Notes under the pieces: generated by a model
Databases searched by the model: none
Told to the model about the DNA's origin: nothing
What the model saw: only the letters and a program-made list of their open reading frames with translations
Position numbers and translations under genes: made by a program
Assembly: GCF_900110505.1 (NCBI RefSeq)
Contig: NZ_FODZ01000002.1
Span: 661,032 to 725,031, forward strand
DNA from: Luteibacter sp. UNC138MFCol5.1
GTDB taxonomy: Bacteria > Pseudomonadota > Gammaproteobacteria > Xanthomonadales > Rhodanobacteraceae
Reading direction: 5' to 3'
DNA length: 64,000 bases
Shown here: positions 44,998 to 53,806 of the stretch, one piece after another
How positions within the stretch are numbered: the stretch's first letter is position 1
Layout: each line of letters starts with the position of its first letter

Positions 44998-45186
44998 TCG
45001 TCCGCAGTACCTGTGGAATGGGACGCGAATCGCAGGGCGATCGTTCGGAACCTAGCGGCAGACGCCGCCAGCCGATTTGGATGGACTCCGAAGAACGGGC
45101 ATCAAGGCGAGCCTCCTGGCTGCGAGCACTTCCCCTCGGCCGGCGTCGGCGCGATCATCTGCGCTGACCTCAGGGGGAGTCATCGC

Positions 45187-45825
45187 ATGTCGCACGCGCA
45201 GGAGCAGCAGCTCGAACGGCTGACGTTTTTCTCGGATGCGGTTTTCGCCATCGCCATCACCTTGCTGGTGATCGAAATCCATGTACCCCACCCGGCCGAC
45301 GCCTCGGATGGTGCCTGGGCGCATGCGCTCCTCGAACTGGTGCCGCACTTCATCGGTTTCGTTCTGAGTTTCTTCGTCGTGGGCGCGCTGTGGGTCGCCC
45401 ACCATCGTGTATTCGGCCTGCTGCGTCGTTACGATCCCGGCATCGTGTGGCCGAACCTGCTGCTGCTCATGTCCGTCGCGTTCATGCCGTTCTCGTCGGC
45501 GCTGATGAGCACGCATCCCGCGGAGCGGGTCCCGGAATGGTTTTACGCGGGCAACCTGCTGGTCGCCGGACTGCTCCAGCACCTGCTGATCCGGCGGGCC
45601 CTGCGTGCGCCCTTCCTGCGCGAGGACGTCGGCCCCGACGTGGTCGCGATGACGCTTCGCCGGACCCTGGCGCTGCCGTTGATGGCGCTGATCGCCGGAC
45701 TCCTGGCCATTCGCTGGCCCGGTCCGAGCAACCTGCCGCTGATGCTCATGCCGCTGGCCGTGCGTATGTTCGCGCGTGGAAGGAAGCGCGCCGCGGAAGG
45801 TGCCGCTCTCGATAACGCCGGATAG
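45187..45825 (+). CDS. TMEM175-type (DUF1211) potassium channel homologue
   Basis: 212 residues with about six TM segments. The family signature FSDAVFAIAITLLVIEI in TM1 lines the pore of bacterial and lysosomal TMEM175 K+ channels. Other parts: HFIGFVLSFFVVGALWVAHH (TM3) and RPLRR-like basic C-terminus GRKRAAEG. Start at ATG 45187 preceded by GGGGGAG; the upstream open frame is not protein-like. Convergent with the DUF2802 gene. Confidence 0.88.
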   Translation: MSHAQEQQLERLTFFSDAVFAIAITLLVIEIHVPHPADASDGAWAHALLELVPHFIGFVLSFFVVGALWVAHHRVFGLLRRYDPGIVWPNLLLLMSVAFMPFSSALMSTHPAERVPEWFYAGNLLVAGLLQHLLIRRALRAPFLREDVGPDVVAMTLRRTLALPLMALIAGLLAIRWPGPSNLPLMLMPLAVRMFARGRKRAAEGAALDNAG

Positions 45826-45843
45826 CGGTGTCGGTGCCGCCGC

Positions 45844-46251
45844 CTAGCGCGGCGAATGCAGCCGGTGCAGCAGCTCCGCTTCCGTGAGCGAGATGCCGCA
45901 GGTCTCGGCGATGTCCTGCGGGGTGGCACCCTGGCGCGCGAGGCGCTGCGCCAGCGCCAGGGCGCGGTCGTTAGTGGCGCCAGCGTCGCTCGCCATGCTG
46001 ACGGCCGGCGTGCGGCGGACCTGATCCTCGATGTCGCCGAGGCGATGGTCGAGGCGGCGGAGCATGCCCGCGAGGGCCTCCGTCGGGATGGTCGCTTCGT
46101 CGGTCGCGAGCGGTTCCGGTGCGGGAGCGACGACGGGTTCGCTGGTCGTGGACGGCGACGACACATGACCGAGACGGCGGAAGAGCAACAGCAGACCGAC
46201 GAGGTTGAGGATCGCCAGGGCGATCAGCACGTATCCGATGACGTCGTTCAT
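45844..46251 (-). CDS. DUF2802 membrane-anchored protein at end of chemotaxis operon
   Basis: 135 residues. One N-terminal TM (about 5-24, IGYVLIALAILNLVGLLLLF), a Pro/Thr-rich linker, a coiled coil (about 60-80) and a C-terminal helix-turn-helix-like end (VSMASD..., then LARQGATPQDIAETCGISLT). DUF2802 proteins are found immediately after cheW in polar-flagellum clusters of Pseudomonas and Vibrio; their role is not known. Here 120 bases separate it from cheW. Confidence 0.85.
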   Translation of the reverse strand: MNDVIGYVLIALAILNLVGLLLLFRRLGHVSSPSTTSEPVVAPAPEPLATDEATIPTEALAGMLRRLDHRLGDIEDQVRRTPAVSMASDAGATNDRALALAQRLARQGATPQDIAETCGISLTEAELLHRLHSPR

Positions 46252-46371
46252 GCAGGCGGCACTCCGTTGGGTCGCGGCACACGGTAACGCAACGCGGAGC
46301 GATTTCGAAGCGTCGTCTCCAGCGTGCCGCCGCGCTGTCCAGAAGCCTCAGCCGAAGAACACGGCTGGTGG

Positions 46372-46812
46372 TCAGGCCCGGCAGAGTCGTGCGACGTCCA
46401 CCAGGGCGATGAAGCCGTCGTCGCGGGTGATGACACCGCTGACCGGATCGTCGCGGCGTTCGGCGCGTCCTGGCGGCGGCGGTGCGACCTCGTCGGCGGC
46501 GAACGTGAGCATGTCCCCGATGACGTCGATGCGCATGCCCACCACGCTTCCGCTGTCGTCGAACACGATGACGCGCTGGCTCTCCGCGGCGCCGACTTCG
46601 ATCGCGGCGTCCAGGCCGAAGCGGCGGCGACCGTCCAGCACCGGCACGATCTGCCCACGCAGGTTGACGATGCCGAGGACGTCGTCGGGGCTACCGGGAA
46701 CGGGCGTGATGTCGCCCGGACGGATGACTTCGCGAACGCTCGCGAGCGACACCGCGTAACGCTGGCCTTTCAGCGAAAAGCCCAGCCACGCGCCACCTTG
46801 GGTTTCGGTCAC
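46372..46812 (-). CDS. cheW: CheW, chemotaxis coupling protein
   Basis: 146 residues, one CheW domain (WLGFSLKGQRYAVSLASVRE, then ILNLRGQ-type VLGIVNLRGQIVPVLDGR). Links receptors to CheA in the flagellar array. Start is a GTG at 46812 overlapping the upstream gene's stop (GTGA), which gives the right length for CheW; the frame continues open upstream in another gene's shadow. Confidence 0.92.
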   Translation of the reverse strand: MTETQGGAWLGFSLKGQRYAVSLASVREVIRPGDITPVPGSPDDVLGIVNLRGQIVPVLDGRRRFGLDAAIEVGAAESQRVIVFDDSGSVVGMRIDVIGDMLTFAADEVAPPPPGRAERRDDPVSGVITRDDGFIALVDVARLCRA

Positions 46813-47381
46813 GGACCCAGCTCCTTTTCCAGCCATTGCACCAGCGCCGTGGTACCGACCACGCCGCACTTGGGTTCGAGGGACATGCCGGCCAGCCACG
46901 GACGCGTGGTGGCGCCGATGCGCCACTGGATGGCTTCCGGCAGCAGATCGACCGGCTCGTCGTCCACCACGCAGGCCAGTGCCCAGACACGATCGCGAAG
47001 GATCACCAGCGTGCTGACCGGCGCGCCGGCCATGTCGGGCGATAGCACCGCGGCGAGGTCGGCGACACGCGCTTCGCCGCTCGGATGGCGCCAGCGGCCG
47101 AGGCAAATGGGGTTGGACGAATTCGGCGGCGACAACGGCGGCATGGGCAGCAGATGCGTGACATCGGCCATGGGCACCGCGAGCCTGACGCCGGCGGCGG
47201 CGCAGAGCAGGTAGCGCGTATCGCCCGCGGCGATCGGCTCGCCCAGGGGAGCGGCCTTCCACGGTTCGATCGCGACGACCTGCACGTCCGCGGCGGGTTC
47301 GGGCGCGGCGGCGGCGACGGGCGTCAGCAACTCCGCCAGGTAGTCGGCGACGATCTGCTCCGCGTCCTGCATCGCGCGCAT
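46809..47381 (-). CDS. parP: ParP-like CheW-domain protein
   Basis: 190 residues: an N-terminal helix (AEQIVADYLAELL), a short Ala/Pro linker and a degenerate CheW domain (about 55-188: RYLLCAAAGVRLAVPMADVT, GRWRHPSGEARVADLA). In polar-flagellates ParP links CheA arrays to the ParC ATPase and stops the array falling apart. Position between parC and cheW supports this, though it is shorter than most ParP proteins. Start ATG 47381 shares one base with the parC stop; ATG 47372 is an alternative. Confidence 0.78.
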   Translation of the reverse strand: MRAMQDAEQIVADYLAELLTPVAAAAPEPAADVQVVAIEPWKAAPLGEPIAAGDTRYLLCAAAGVRLAVPMADVTHLLPMPPLSPPNSSNPICLGRWRHPSGEARVADLAAVLSPDMAGAPVSTLVILRDRVWALACVVDDEPVDLLPEAIQWRIGATTRPWLAGMSLEPKCGVVGTTALVQWLEKELGP

Positions 47382-48169
47382 CACGCGGCGGCGTCCGTGA
47401 CGGAAGCCGCCGGCAACGCCAGCAGCTCGTCGAGCAGCTGGCGGTAGGCGAGACCGCCGCGGCGTGCGGCCGGCCACGAGGCGAGTGGCACGCCCGCGGC
47501 GCTGGCCTCGCGGATCTGGGTGTCGGTCGGAATGACGGCTGCGCTGACGACGTCGCCGTACTGCTCGCGCAACTGCGCGAGGCAGGCGCGCGACGCATGC
47601 GTGCGCGCGTCGAAGAGGGTCGGCACGATGGTGCGCGGCATCGGCTTGCCACGAGAGCGTTCGATCATCGACAGGCTGCGCAGCATGCGCTCGAGGCCCG
47701 CGAGCGCGAGCGCCTCGGTCTGCGTCGGCACCAGCAGGCGGTCGCTCGCGGCGAGGGCGTTGACCATCAGCACGCCAAGCGTCGGCGGGCAATCGAGCAG
47801 CACGTGATCGAAATCGGGTGCCAGTTCCGCGAGCGCCTGCGAGAGGATCAGGCCCATCCCGGCTCGCGTGCCGAGCTGGCGGTCGAGCGTGATCATCGCG
47901 GCGGACGCCGGCAGCACGCTGAGGCGATCCCACGGGGTCGCGTGCACGAGCGTACCGACGGGCAGCGGGTTGCCGCCCACGCCGAAAAGATCGTAGACGC
48001 TGCCATGCGCACCGCCTTCCACGCCGATGTATCCCGACAGCGACGCGTGCGGATCCATGTCGATCAGCAGCGTGCGCTTGCCCGAGGCGGCGAGCAGGCT
48101 TCCGAGCGCGACGGCGGTGGTCGTCTTTCCCACGCCGCCCTTCTGGTTGGAGATCGCCCATACGCGCAT
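47381..48169 (-). CDS. parC: ParC, ParA-family ATPase positioning chemotaxis arrays
   Basis: 262 residues. Deviant Walker A NQKGGVGKTT at the N-terminus, Walker A' LLIDMDPHAS and Walker B HVLLDCPPTLG mark a ParA/Soj ATPase. ParC forms a polar gradient that places flagellar chemoreceptor arrays at the cell pole; the motC-motD-parC-parP-cheW order is the one seen in Pseudomonas and Vibrio. A plasmid or chromosome partition role is unlikely, since no parB accompanies it. Confidence 0.9.
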   Translation of the reverse strand: MRVWAISNQKGGVGKTTTAVALGSLLAASGKRTLLIDMDPHASLSGYIGVEGGAHGSVYDLFGVGGNPLPVGTLVHATPWDRLSVLPASAAMITLDRQLGTRAGMGLILSQALAELAPDFDHVLLDCPPTLGVLMVNALAASDRLLVPTQTEALALAGLERMLRSLSMIERSRGKPMPRTIVPTLFDARTHASRACLAQLREQYGDVVSAAVIPTDTQIREASAAGVPLASWPAARRGGLAYRQLLDELLALPAASVTDAAA

Positions 48170-49173
48170 CAGCGTGTTCCTCCGTCCGGGGCAGCGAGCC
48201 GCGCGGCGCCTGCGGTGGGCGCCTCGACCTCCGTCGCGGCCGTGGCGGCCGGGGGCGGCGTGGTGGACGGTGTCGCCCCGGCGAGATCGACGCGGTCGGC
48301 GTCGCTGTAGAAACGCGCCGGCGCGGCCTTGTCGCTCATCACCACGATCAGGACGCGCCGATTGCGATTGCGCCCTTCTTCGCTGGCGTTGTTGGCCGTC
48401 GGACGGAATTCGCCCCAGCCGATGATGCCGACACGATGCGGATCCACGCCCGTGGTGGTGATCAGTCGCGCCACCGTCGCTGCACGCGCGGCGGACAGCT
48501 CCCAGTTCGACGGGAAGAGCGCGGTCGCGATCGGCGTGTTGTCCGTGTAGCCCTCGATGCGCATCGCGTTGGGAAACGGCGCGAGGATGCCCGCGAGCTT
48601 GCGAAGGACGTCTTCCGCGGCGGGCTGCAGCTTCGCCACGCCGACGGGGAACAGGATGTCCGTCCGCACTTCGATCTCCAGCCAGTCCGGGGTCTGCCGG
48701 ACGCTGACGAGGCTCTTGTCGATCAGCGGCTTCATCGCACGCTTCACTTCATCGGAGATCTGGCTGAGGCTGGCGTTCTCGGTCTTGCCCACCGTGGTGT
48801 TCGCCGCGGTGGCGGTGTTGACGTTGGCGGCGTCCTGGCGTTCGGCGGCCGCGCCTTCGTGTCCGGGCAACGGCAGGTTGCGCGGCGGGATCGGCACGTC
48901 GATCTTCGCGATTGGCGCGGCCGTCGGCGAGCGCGACTGGTTCGGCAGCGGCACCTGCGCGGCCGGCGTCGCGTCGCGGATCGGTTCGATCACCTTGCCG
49001 GTGCCGTTGAATGCCTCGTTGATGGACTGCGCCATCACGCGGAACTTGGTCTCGTTCACGGCCGACACCGCGTACATCACCACGAACAAGGCGAGCAGCA
49101 GCGTAATCAGATCGCCGTAGGGGATCGCCCAGCGTTCGTGGTTGATGTGTTCTTCGTGGTGCCGTCGCTTCAC
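48169..49173 (-). CDS. motD: MotD, MotB-family flagellar stator subunit
   Basis: 334 residues. Cytoplasmic basic start (KRRHHEEHINHERW), TM at about 17-37 with the proton-carrying Asp in YGDLITLLLALFVVMYAV, a Pro/Ala-rich linker (about 65-130), and an OmpA-like peptidoglycan-binding domain (about 165-280, IEGYTDNTPI; NRRVLIVV). The C-terminal Pro/Thr tail of about 45 residues is longer than usual. Start is GTG 49173 overlapping the motC stop (GTGA). Confidence 0.92.
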   Translation of the reverse strand: MKRRHHEEHINHERWAIPYGDLITLLLALFVVMYAVSAVNETKFRVMAQSINEAFNGTGKVIEPIRDATPAAQVPLPNQSRSPTAAPIAKIDVPIPPRNLPLPGHEGAAAERQDAANVNTATAANTTVGKTENASLSQISDEVKRAMKPLIDKSLVSVRQTPDWLEIEVRTDILFPVGVAKLQPAAEDVLRKLAGILAPFPNAMRIEGYTDNTPIATALFPSNWELSAARAATVARLITTTGVDPHRVGIIGWGEFRPTANNASEEGRNRNRRVLIVVMSDKAAPARFYSDADRVDLAGATPSTTPPPAATAATEVEAPTAGAARLAAPDGGTR

Positions 49174-49910
49174 GACAGGAACCCTTGCAGCTTGCTCTCG
49201 ATGTGCCGCGGGTTGTCGCCCTGCGCGATCGAAACAAGCCCCTCGACGAGGATCTCGCGCATCTGCGAGCGCTGGCGGGCGAGGCCCTTCAGACGCGAGG
49301 CCATCGGCAGCGCCAGCAGGTTGGCGAGGCCGATGCCGTAGATGGTCGCGACGAACGCCGCCGCGATGCCGTGGCCGAGCTTGCTCGGTTCGGCGAGGTT
49401 CTGCATGACCGACATCAGACCCATCACGGCGCCGATGATGCCCATCGTGGGCGAGTAGGCGCCGGCGTTCTCGAAGACCTTGGCGGCCTCGATGTCGGTG
49501 TGCTCGCGTGCGAGCACTTCCACTTCGAGCACCGAGCGCATGGCGTCGGGCTCCGTGCCGTCGACCAGCAGTTGCAGGCCCTTGCGGATGAACGGATCGG
49601 TCTCGCGCTCGATGGCCGGCTCGAGACCGAGCAGGCCCGTGCGACGCGAGATCTCGCTCCAGCCGACGATGCGGCTGACGAGGTTCTCCGACTCGATGTC
49701 GGGCGGACGATACACCCAGGGCAGCATGCTCCACGCACGCTTGAGCACCGCCCCGGGCGTCTGCACGAGCAACGCGGCGAACGTGCCGAGGAAGACGATC
49801 ACGAAGGCCGCCGGGTTCCACAGGGCGTCGAGGCTCGACCCCTTGAGGATGGTTCCCACGATGATGACCACGAAGGCCAGGATCGTCCCGACGACGCTCA
49901 CGATATCCAT
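49170..49910 (-). CDS. motC: MotC, MotA-family flagellar stator subunit
   Basis: 246 residues, four TM segments (about 3-22, 31-50, 150-170, 180-200) with the large cytoplasmic loop between TM2 and TM3 and the TM3 signature AYSPTMGIIGAVMGLMSVMQ. Five-protomer partner of MotD; drives rotation by proton flow. Begins one base after the cheA stop. In Pseudomonas cheB lies between cheA and motC; it is missing here. Confidence 0.93.
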   Translation of the reverse strand: MDIVSVVGTILAFVVIIVGTILKGSSLDALWNPAAFVIVFLGTFAALLVQTPGAVLKRAWSMLPWVYRPPDIESENLVSRIVGWSEISRRTGLLGLEPAIERETDPFIRKGLQLLVDGTEPDAMRSVLEVEVLAREHTDIEAAKVFENAGAYSPTMGIIGAVMGLMSVMQNLAEPSKLGHGIAAAFVATIYGIGLANLLALPMASRLKGLARQRSQMREILVEGLVSIAQGDNPRHIESKLQGFLS

Positions 49911-49911
49911 G

Positions 49912-51954
49912 TCAGACAGCCATCCTTAGCGAGGGCAGCACCTGGCCGCCATCGTCGGCGAGGCCTGCGAGATCCAGCACGAGCGCGATCCGGCCGTCGC
50001 CGGTGATGGTCGCGCCGGCGACGCCGGGAACATCCTTGAGAAACGGACCGAGCGGCTTGGCCATGACGTCCTCGCGGCCGAGCACCTCGTCGACGAGGCA
50101 GCCGAGCGTCTGGTGCCCGATCTGGACCACGACGACGTGCCCGCCCTTCCCCGCCGCGCCGGCCCAGCGGCCGAGGTCGGCCAGCGGCAGCGCGCGCTGC
50201 CGGTGGGCCGCGACGATGCGTCCGTCCAGCTCCTGGATCTGGCCGGGAACGAGTTCGAAGACCTCGGCGACGTTCGACATCGGCAGCGAGAGCAGACGGT
50301 CGCCCACGCGCACCATCAGCACGCGAAGGATCGCGAGCGTGAGTGGCACCGAGAGGCGGACCGTGCTGCCGTGTCCGACGCGCGAGTCGATCGACAGCGT
50401 GCCGCCGAGCTCGACGATCTTGGTCTTGACGACGTCCATGCCGACGCCGCGGCCGGAGATGTCGGAGACCTGGCTCGCCGTGGAGAAGCCGGGGCGGAAC
50501 ACGATCTCGTAGCACTCGCGCTCGTCGAGGCGCGCGGCCTGCTCCTCGTCCATCAGCCCCTTTTCGACGGCCTTGCGGCGCAGGACCTCGGGATCCATGC
50601 CCTTGCCGTCGTCGGTGACGGTGATGACGATGCGGTCGCCGAACTGGCCCGCCGCGAGGCGCACCGTGCCGGCGCGCGGCTTGCCCTCGCGGGCACGCGC
50701 GTCGGGCATCTCGATGCCGTGGTCGACCGCGTTGCGCAGCAGGTGCACCAGCGGATCGGCCAGCGCCTCGACCACGGTGCGGTCGATGTCGGTGTCCTCG
50801 CCCTCGGTGACGAGCTCGATCTCCTTGCCGAGCTGGCGGGCGAGATCGCGCACGATGCGCGGGAAGCGCGAGAACAGCTTGCCCACCGGCTGCATGCGCA
50901 TGCGCAGCACGGCGTTCTGCAGGTCTTCGGCCACGCGCTCCAGCTCGCCGATCGCGCGCTCCATGGGATCGTTCGTGCCGCGTGGCGCGAGGTTGCTCAG
51001 ACGGTTGCGCACCAGCACGAGTTCGCCCGCGGCGTCGACGAGACCGTCGAGGCGGTGCGTGTCGACGCGGACGGTGGTGTCGGCCGTCTGGGCGCCGCGT
51101 TTTTCGGTCGCGGCCTTCGGCTTCGGCGATGTGTCGTCGGTGCTGGACGCGGGAGCCGGGGCGACGGGCGTCGCGGTCGGTGCCACCGCTGCCGCCGGCG
51201 CGACCGGCTCGGGCGCCGCGATCGGCGTGGTGCCGGGCGCGGCCGTGCCATGCAGGCTGTCGAGCAGCGCCTCGAATTCGTCGTCGCTGATGGCGTTCGG
51301 GTCGGTGGCTGGCGCCGGAGCCGCAGCCGCCGGCGGGACGCCGCCGACGGGCTCGGAGCCCGGCGCGGCCGTGCCGTAAAGCGAGTCGAGCAGCGCTTCG
51401 AACTCATCGTCGGAAATGGTGCCGGACGGTGCCGGCGTGGGCGCCCGATCGCTGCGGGCGGCGTCGAGCATCGCCTCGAATTCGTCTTCGATCGGATCGT
51501 GCGCGCGCGCGGGTGCGCTGGCGGCGACCGCCACGGGTGCCGCGAGCGCCACCGGTGCCGCCGTCGCCGCGCGGCCGGGAATGAGCAGGCGATCGAGCAG
51601 CGAACGAGGCGCGGCTTCGATCGGCACGCCACCGTCGGCGGCGCGCATCATGTCGTTGAGCAGGTCGAGCGATTCCAGCAGCGCGTCCATGAAGCCCGCA
51701 TCGAGCACGATCGCGCCGTTGCGGGCCTCGTTGAGGAGATCTTCCGCGCGATGGCACAGCTCGACCATCGGATTGAGGCCGAGGAAGCCCGCGCCACCCT
51801 TGACGGTATGGAACGCGCGGAACACCGCGTTCAGCAGTTCGACGTCGCCGGGCGTGGACTCGAGGTCCACCAGCTGTTCGCCCAGGCTCTCGAGCAGTTC
51901 CCGCGCCTCGATGAGGAAGACGTTGAGAAGCTCGTTGTCCAGCTCCACGCTCAT
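49912..51954 (-). CDS. cheA: CheA, chemotaxis histidine kinase
   Basis: 680 residues. P1 phosphotransfer domain (about 1-110, His49 in AFHTVKGGAGFLG), then a long Ala/Pro linker (110-290), dimerisation domain (about 295-360), HATPase (about 365-540; HLLRNAVDHGIEMPDARARE, GRGVGMDVV) and CheW-like regulatory domain (about 545-680). No folded CheY-binding P2 domain is visible; instead the linker holds short repeated motifs, ISDDEFEALLDSLYG (180-194) and ISDDEFEALLDSLHG (222-236), and a weaker EDEFEAMLD (156-164). Start ATG 51954, eight bases past the cheZ stop. Confidence 0.95.
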   Translation of the reverse strand: MSVELDNELLNVFLIEARELLESLGEQLVDLESTPGDVELLNAVFRAFHTVKGGAGFLGLNPMVELCHRAEDLLNEARNGAIVLDAGFMDALLESLDLLNDMMRAADGGVPIEAAPRSLLDRLLIPGRAATAAPVALAAPVAVAASAPARAHDPIEDEFEAMLDAARSDRAPTPAPSGTISDDEFEALLDSLYGTAAPGSEPVGGVPPAAAAPAPATDPNAISDDEFEALLDSLHGTAAPGTTPIAAPEPVAPAAAVAPTATPVAPAPASSTDDTSPKPKAATEKRGAQTADTTVRVDTHRLDGLVDAAGELVLVRNRLSNLAPRGTNDPMERAIGELERVAEDLQNAVLRMRMQPVGKLFSRFPRIVRDLARQLGKEIELVTEGEDTDIDRTVVEALADPLVHLLRNAVDHGIEMPDARAREGKPRAGTVRLAAGQFGDRIVITVTDDGKGMDPEVLRRKAVEKGLMDEEQAARLDERECYEIVFRPGFSTASQVSDISGRGVGMDVVKTKIVELGGTLSIDSRVGHGSTVRLSVPLTLAILRVLMVRVGDRLLSLPMSNVAEVFELVPGQIQELDGRIVAAHRQRALPLADLGRWAGAAGKGGHVVVVQIGHQTLGCLVDEVLGREDVMAKPLGPFLKDVPGVAGATITGDGRIALVLDLAGLADDGGQVLPSLRMAV

Positions 51955-51962
51955 AAGCGCGC

Positions 51963-52604
51963 TCAGAACCCGAATTCGCTGAGCAGGCGGTCCACTTCGT
52001 CCTGGCTGACCTTGTCGGCCGCCGGTGCCGCGCCGCCCGCGAGCGACCCCGTGAGCCGCACCAGCTCCACGAGCGAGGATTCGACCTTCGCCATGAACGC
52101 CTCGACCTGCGCCACGCGCTGGCCGGAGAGGTCCTGCCAGGACTGGGCTTCGACCATTTCGCCGAACCCGATGTCGCAACTCTGCGCGAAGTCGCCCACG
52201 CGCACGGCCAGTGCCGTCGCGTTGCTGGCGAACGCCGGATCGGCCTGGTCGAGCACGAGCACCTCGTCGGCCTGGCGGGCCAGCGCCTGCGCCTGGGGGC
52301 GCAGCTTCTCGCTGAAGTCGAGCGTGCGGTGGGCCGCCTGCGAGCTCATCTCGAGGACGTCGCGCAGATGCTTGCGCGCGTCGCTCATGTTGCCGGGGAC
52401 GCCGTCGGTGGAGATATCGGCGGCAAGGCGGCGTGCCGACTCGTGCAGGTCGCGCGCGAGGTGACCGAGCGCGAGGAAGATGTGCTGCTCGCGCGTGCGC
52501 AGGAGGTTGTCGAGCGCGTGCTCGAAGGCCACGCTGTCGTCGGCCTCGAAGAGTTCGCGCAGTTCGGGGGCGACATCGCGGCCGCTGGAAAGCATCGTGT
52601 TCAT
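51963..52604 (-). CDS. cheZ: CheZ, CheY-P phosphatase
   Basis: 213 residues. Long helical hairpin with the catalytic region containing QSWQDLSGQRV (the Gln and Asp pair of CheZ), and a C-terminal CheY-docking helix VSQDEVDRLLSEFGF (about 199-213). Dephosphorylates CheY-P to end tumble signalling. Start at ATG 52604 because AAGGA lies seven bases upstream; ATG 52610 is two codons earlier without a usable site. Confidence 0.92.
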   Translation of the reverse strand: MNTMLSSGRDVAPELRELFEADDSVAFEHALDNLLRTREQHIFLALGHLARDLHESARRLAADISTDGVPGNMSDARKHLRDVLEMSSQAAHRTLDFSEKLRPQAQALARQADEVLVLDQADPAFASNATALAVRVGDFAQSCDIGFGEMVEAQSWQDLSGQRVAQVEAFMAKVESSLVELVRLTGSLAGGAAPAADKVSQDEVDRLLSEFGF

Positions 52605-52612
52605 GGTCATCC

Positions 52613-53014
52613 TTAGCCGGCGGCCGCGGCGAGCCGCTCGAAGATCTTGTCGAGTTTTTCCTTCAGCGTGACGGCCGTGAACGGCTTCACGACGTAGCCG
52701 TTCACGCCGCTCTGCGCGGCGGCGATGATCTGGTCGCGATTGTTCTCGGCGGTGACCATCAGCACCGGCAACGCCTTGAGCGCGGCGTCCGCGCGGATGG
52801 CGCGCAGGAGCTCGATGCCCGTCATGTTGGGCATGTTCCAGTCGGTGACCACGAGGTCGAAGGATTGCGAGCGCAGCATCGCGAGGGCCGCGTTGCCGTC
52901 TTCGGCTTCCTGGATCAGGGTGTTGGTGAAGCCGAGCTCCACCAGCAGGTTCCTGACGATGCGTCGCATGGTGGAGAAATCGTCCACCACGAGGATCTTC
53001 ATGTTCTTGTCCAA
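52613..53014 (-). CDS. cheY: CheY, flagellar switch response regulator
   Basis: 133-residue receiver: acidic pocket [18 protein letters not shown], phospho-acceptor Asp in [17 protein letters not shown], switch Thr in VLMVTAE, and Lys in [18 protein letters not shown]. This sequence pattern is the classic motor CheY. Start is probably TTG 53014 (GGAG seven bases upstream); ATG 53002 would remove four residues. Confidence 0.94.
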   Translation of the reverse strand: MDKNMKILVVDDFSTMRRIVRNLLVELGFTNTLIQEAEDGNAALAMLRSQSFDLVVTDWNMPNMTGIELLRAIRADAALKALPVLMVTAENNRDQIIAAAQSGVNGYVVKPFTAVTLKEKLDKIFERLAAAAG

Positions 53015-53056
53015 AACTCGTCTCCGCCTTGCTGACCGCGCGTGCTTCTTACCGGC

Positions 53057-53076
53057 GACGGCACCGGGGTGCCGTC
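53057..53076 (-). terminator. Hairpin at the end of fliA
   Basis: GACGGCACC-GG-GGTGCCGTC, a 9-bp stem with 2-base loop that overlaps the fliA stop. No T run follows on the minus strand, so it may attenuate or stabilise the transcript rather than fully end it before cheY. Confidence 0.4.
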
Positions 53077-53806
53077 AATGCTTGTCTTTCCAACCCGACA
53101 TGCGTGCACGGAGACGGATCAGGGCCTGGCCATGGATCTGGCACACCCGCGATTCGCTCACCCCCAGCACCGCACCGATTTCCTTCAGGTTGAGTTCTTC
53201 ATCGTAGTACAGCGACATGACCAGCTTCTCGCGCTCGGGCAGTCCGTCGATGGACTGCGCCAGCGCGTCGCGCAGGCCTTCCTGCTCGAACAATCCTTCC
53301 GGGCCCGTGGCGTCCGGGTCCGCGACGTCGATCGCGGCGCCCTCGTCGCCTTCGGGCGCCGTCAGGCTCAGCAACCGCGCGCTCGCCGCGTCGGCCAGGA
53401 TCTGGTTGTATTCCATGGCGTCGATGCCCAGCCGCTTCATCACTTCCGCGTCTTCGGCATCCGCGCCCGTCTCGTTTTCGATCTGCCTCGTCACCTCCGC
53501 CACCTCGCGCAACTTCCGGTGGACGGAGCGCGGAGTCCAGTCCGTCTTGCGCAGTTCGTCCAGCATGGCGCCACGTATGCGGATGCCCGCATAGGTTTCG
53601 AAGCTGGCCGCGCGAGTCGGCGAATAATTCCTCGCGGCCTCGAGCAGTCCGATCATCCCGGCCTGCATGAGGTCGTTCGCATCCACGCTTGGCGGCAGCC
53701 TGCCCATCAGGTGATAGGCGATGCGGCGCACCAGCGGCGCGTGAGTCCTCACCAGTTGGTCAGGCGGAATCCGCGTGATCTCCAGGTATTCGGTCGCGAC
53801 GCTCAC
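53075..53806 (-). CDS. fliA: FliA, flagellar sigma factor 28
   Basis: 243 residues. Region 2 (DLMQAGMIGLLEAARNYSPT; FETYAGIRIRGAMLDELRKT), region 3 and region 4 helix-turn-helix (LKEIGAVLGVSESRVCQIHG) are intact. Directs RNA polymerase to late flagellar and chemotaxis genes; held in check by FlgM, not encoded here. Start is GTG 53806, overlapping the flhG stop (GTGA). Confidence 0.95.
   Translation of the reverse strand: MSVATEYLEITRIPPDQLVRTHAPLVRRIAYHLMGRLPPSVDANDLMQAGMIGLLEAARNYSPTRAASFETYAGIRIRGAMLDELRKTDWTPRSVHRKLREVAEVTRQIENETGADAEDAEVMKRLGIDAMEYNQILADAASARLLSLTAPEGDEGAAIDVADPDATGPEGLFEQEGLRDALAQSIDGLPEREKLVMSLYYDEELNLKEIGAVLGVSESRVCQIHGQALIRLRARMSGWKDKH

Noticed and set aside
45013..45186. 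58-codon extension of the TMEM175 gene.
   Set aside because: The sequence does not look coding, and the ATG at 45187 has GGGGGAG upstream and gives the family N-terminus.
47381..48169. ParA gene as a plasmid or chromosome partition marker.
   Set aside because: No parB or parS-like repeats nearby, and the neighbours are motD and a CheW-domain gene, the ParC context.
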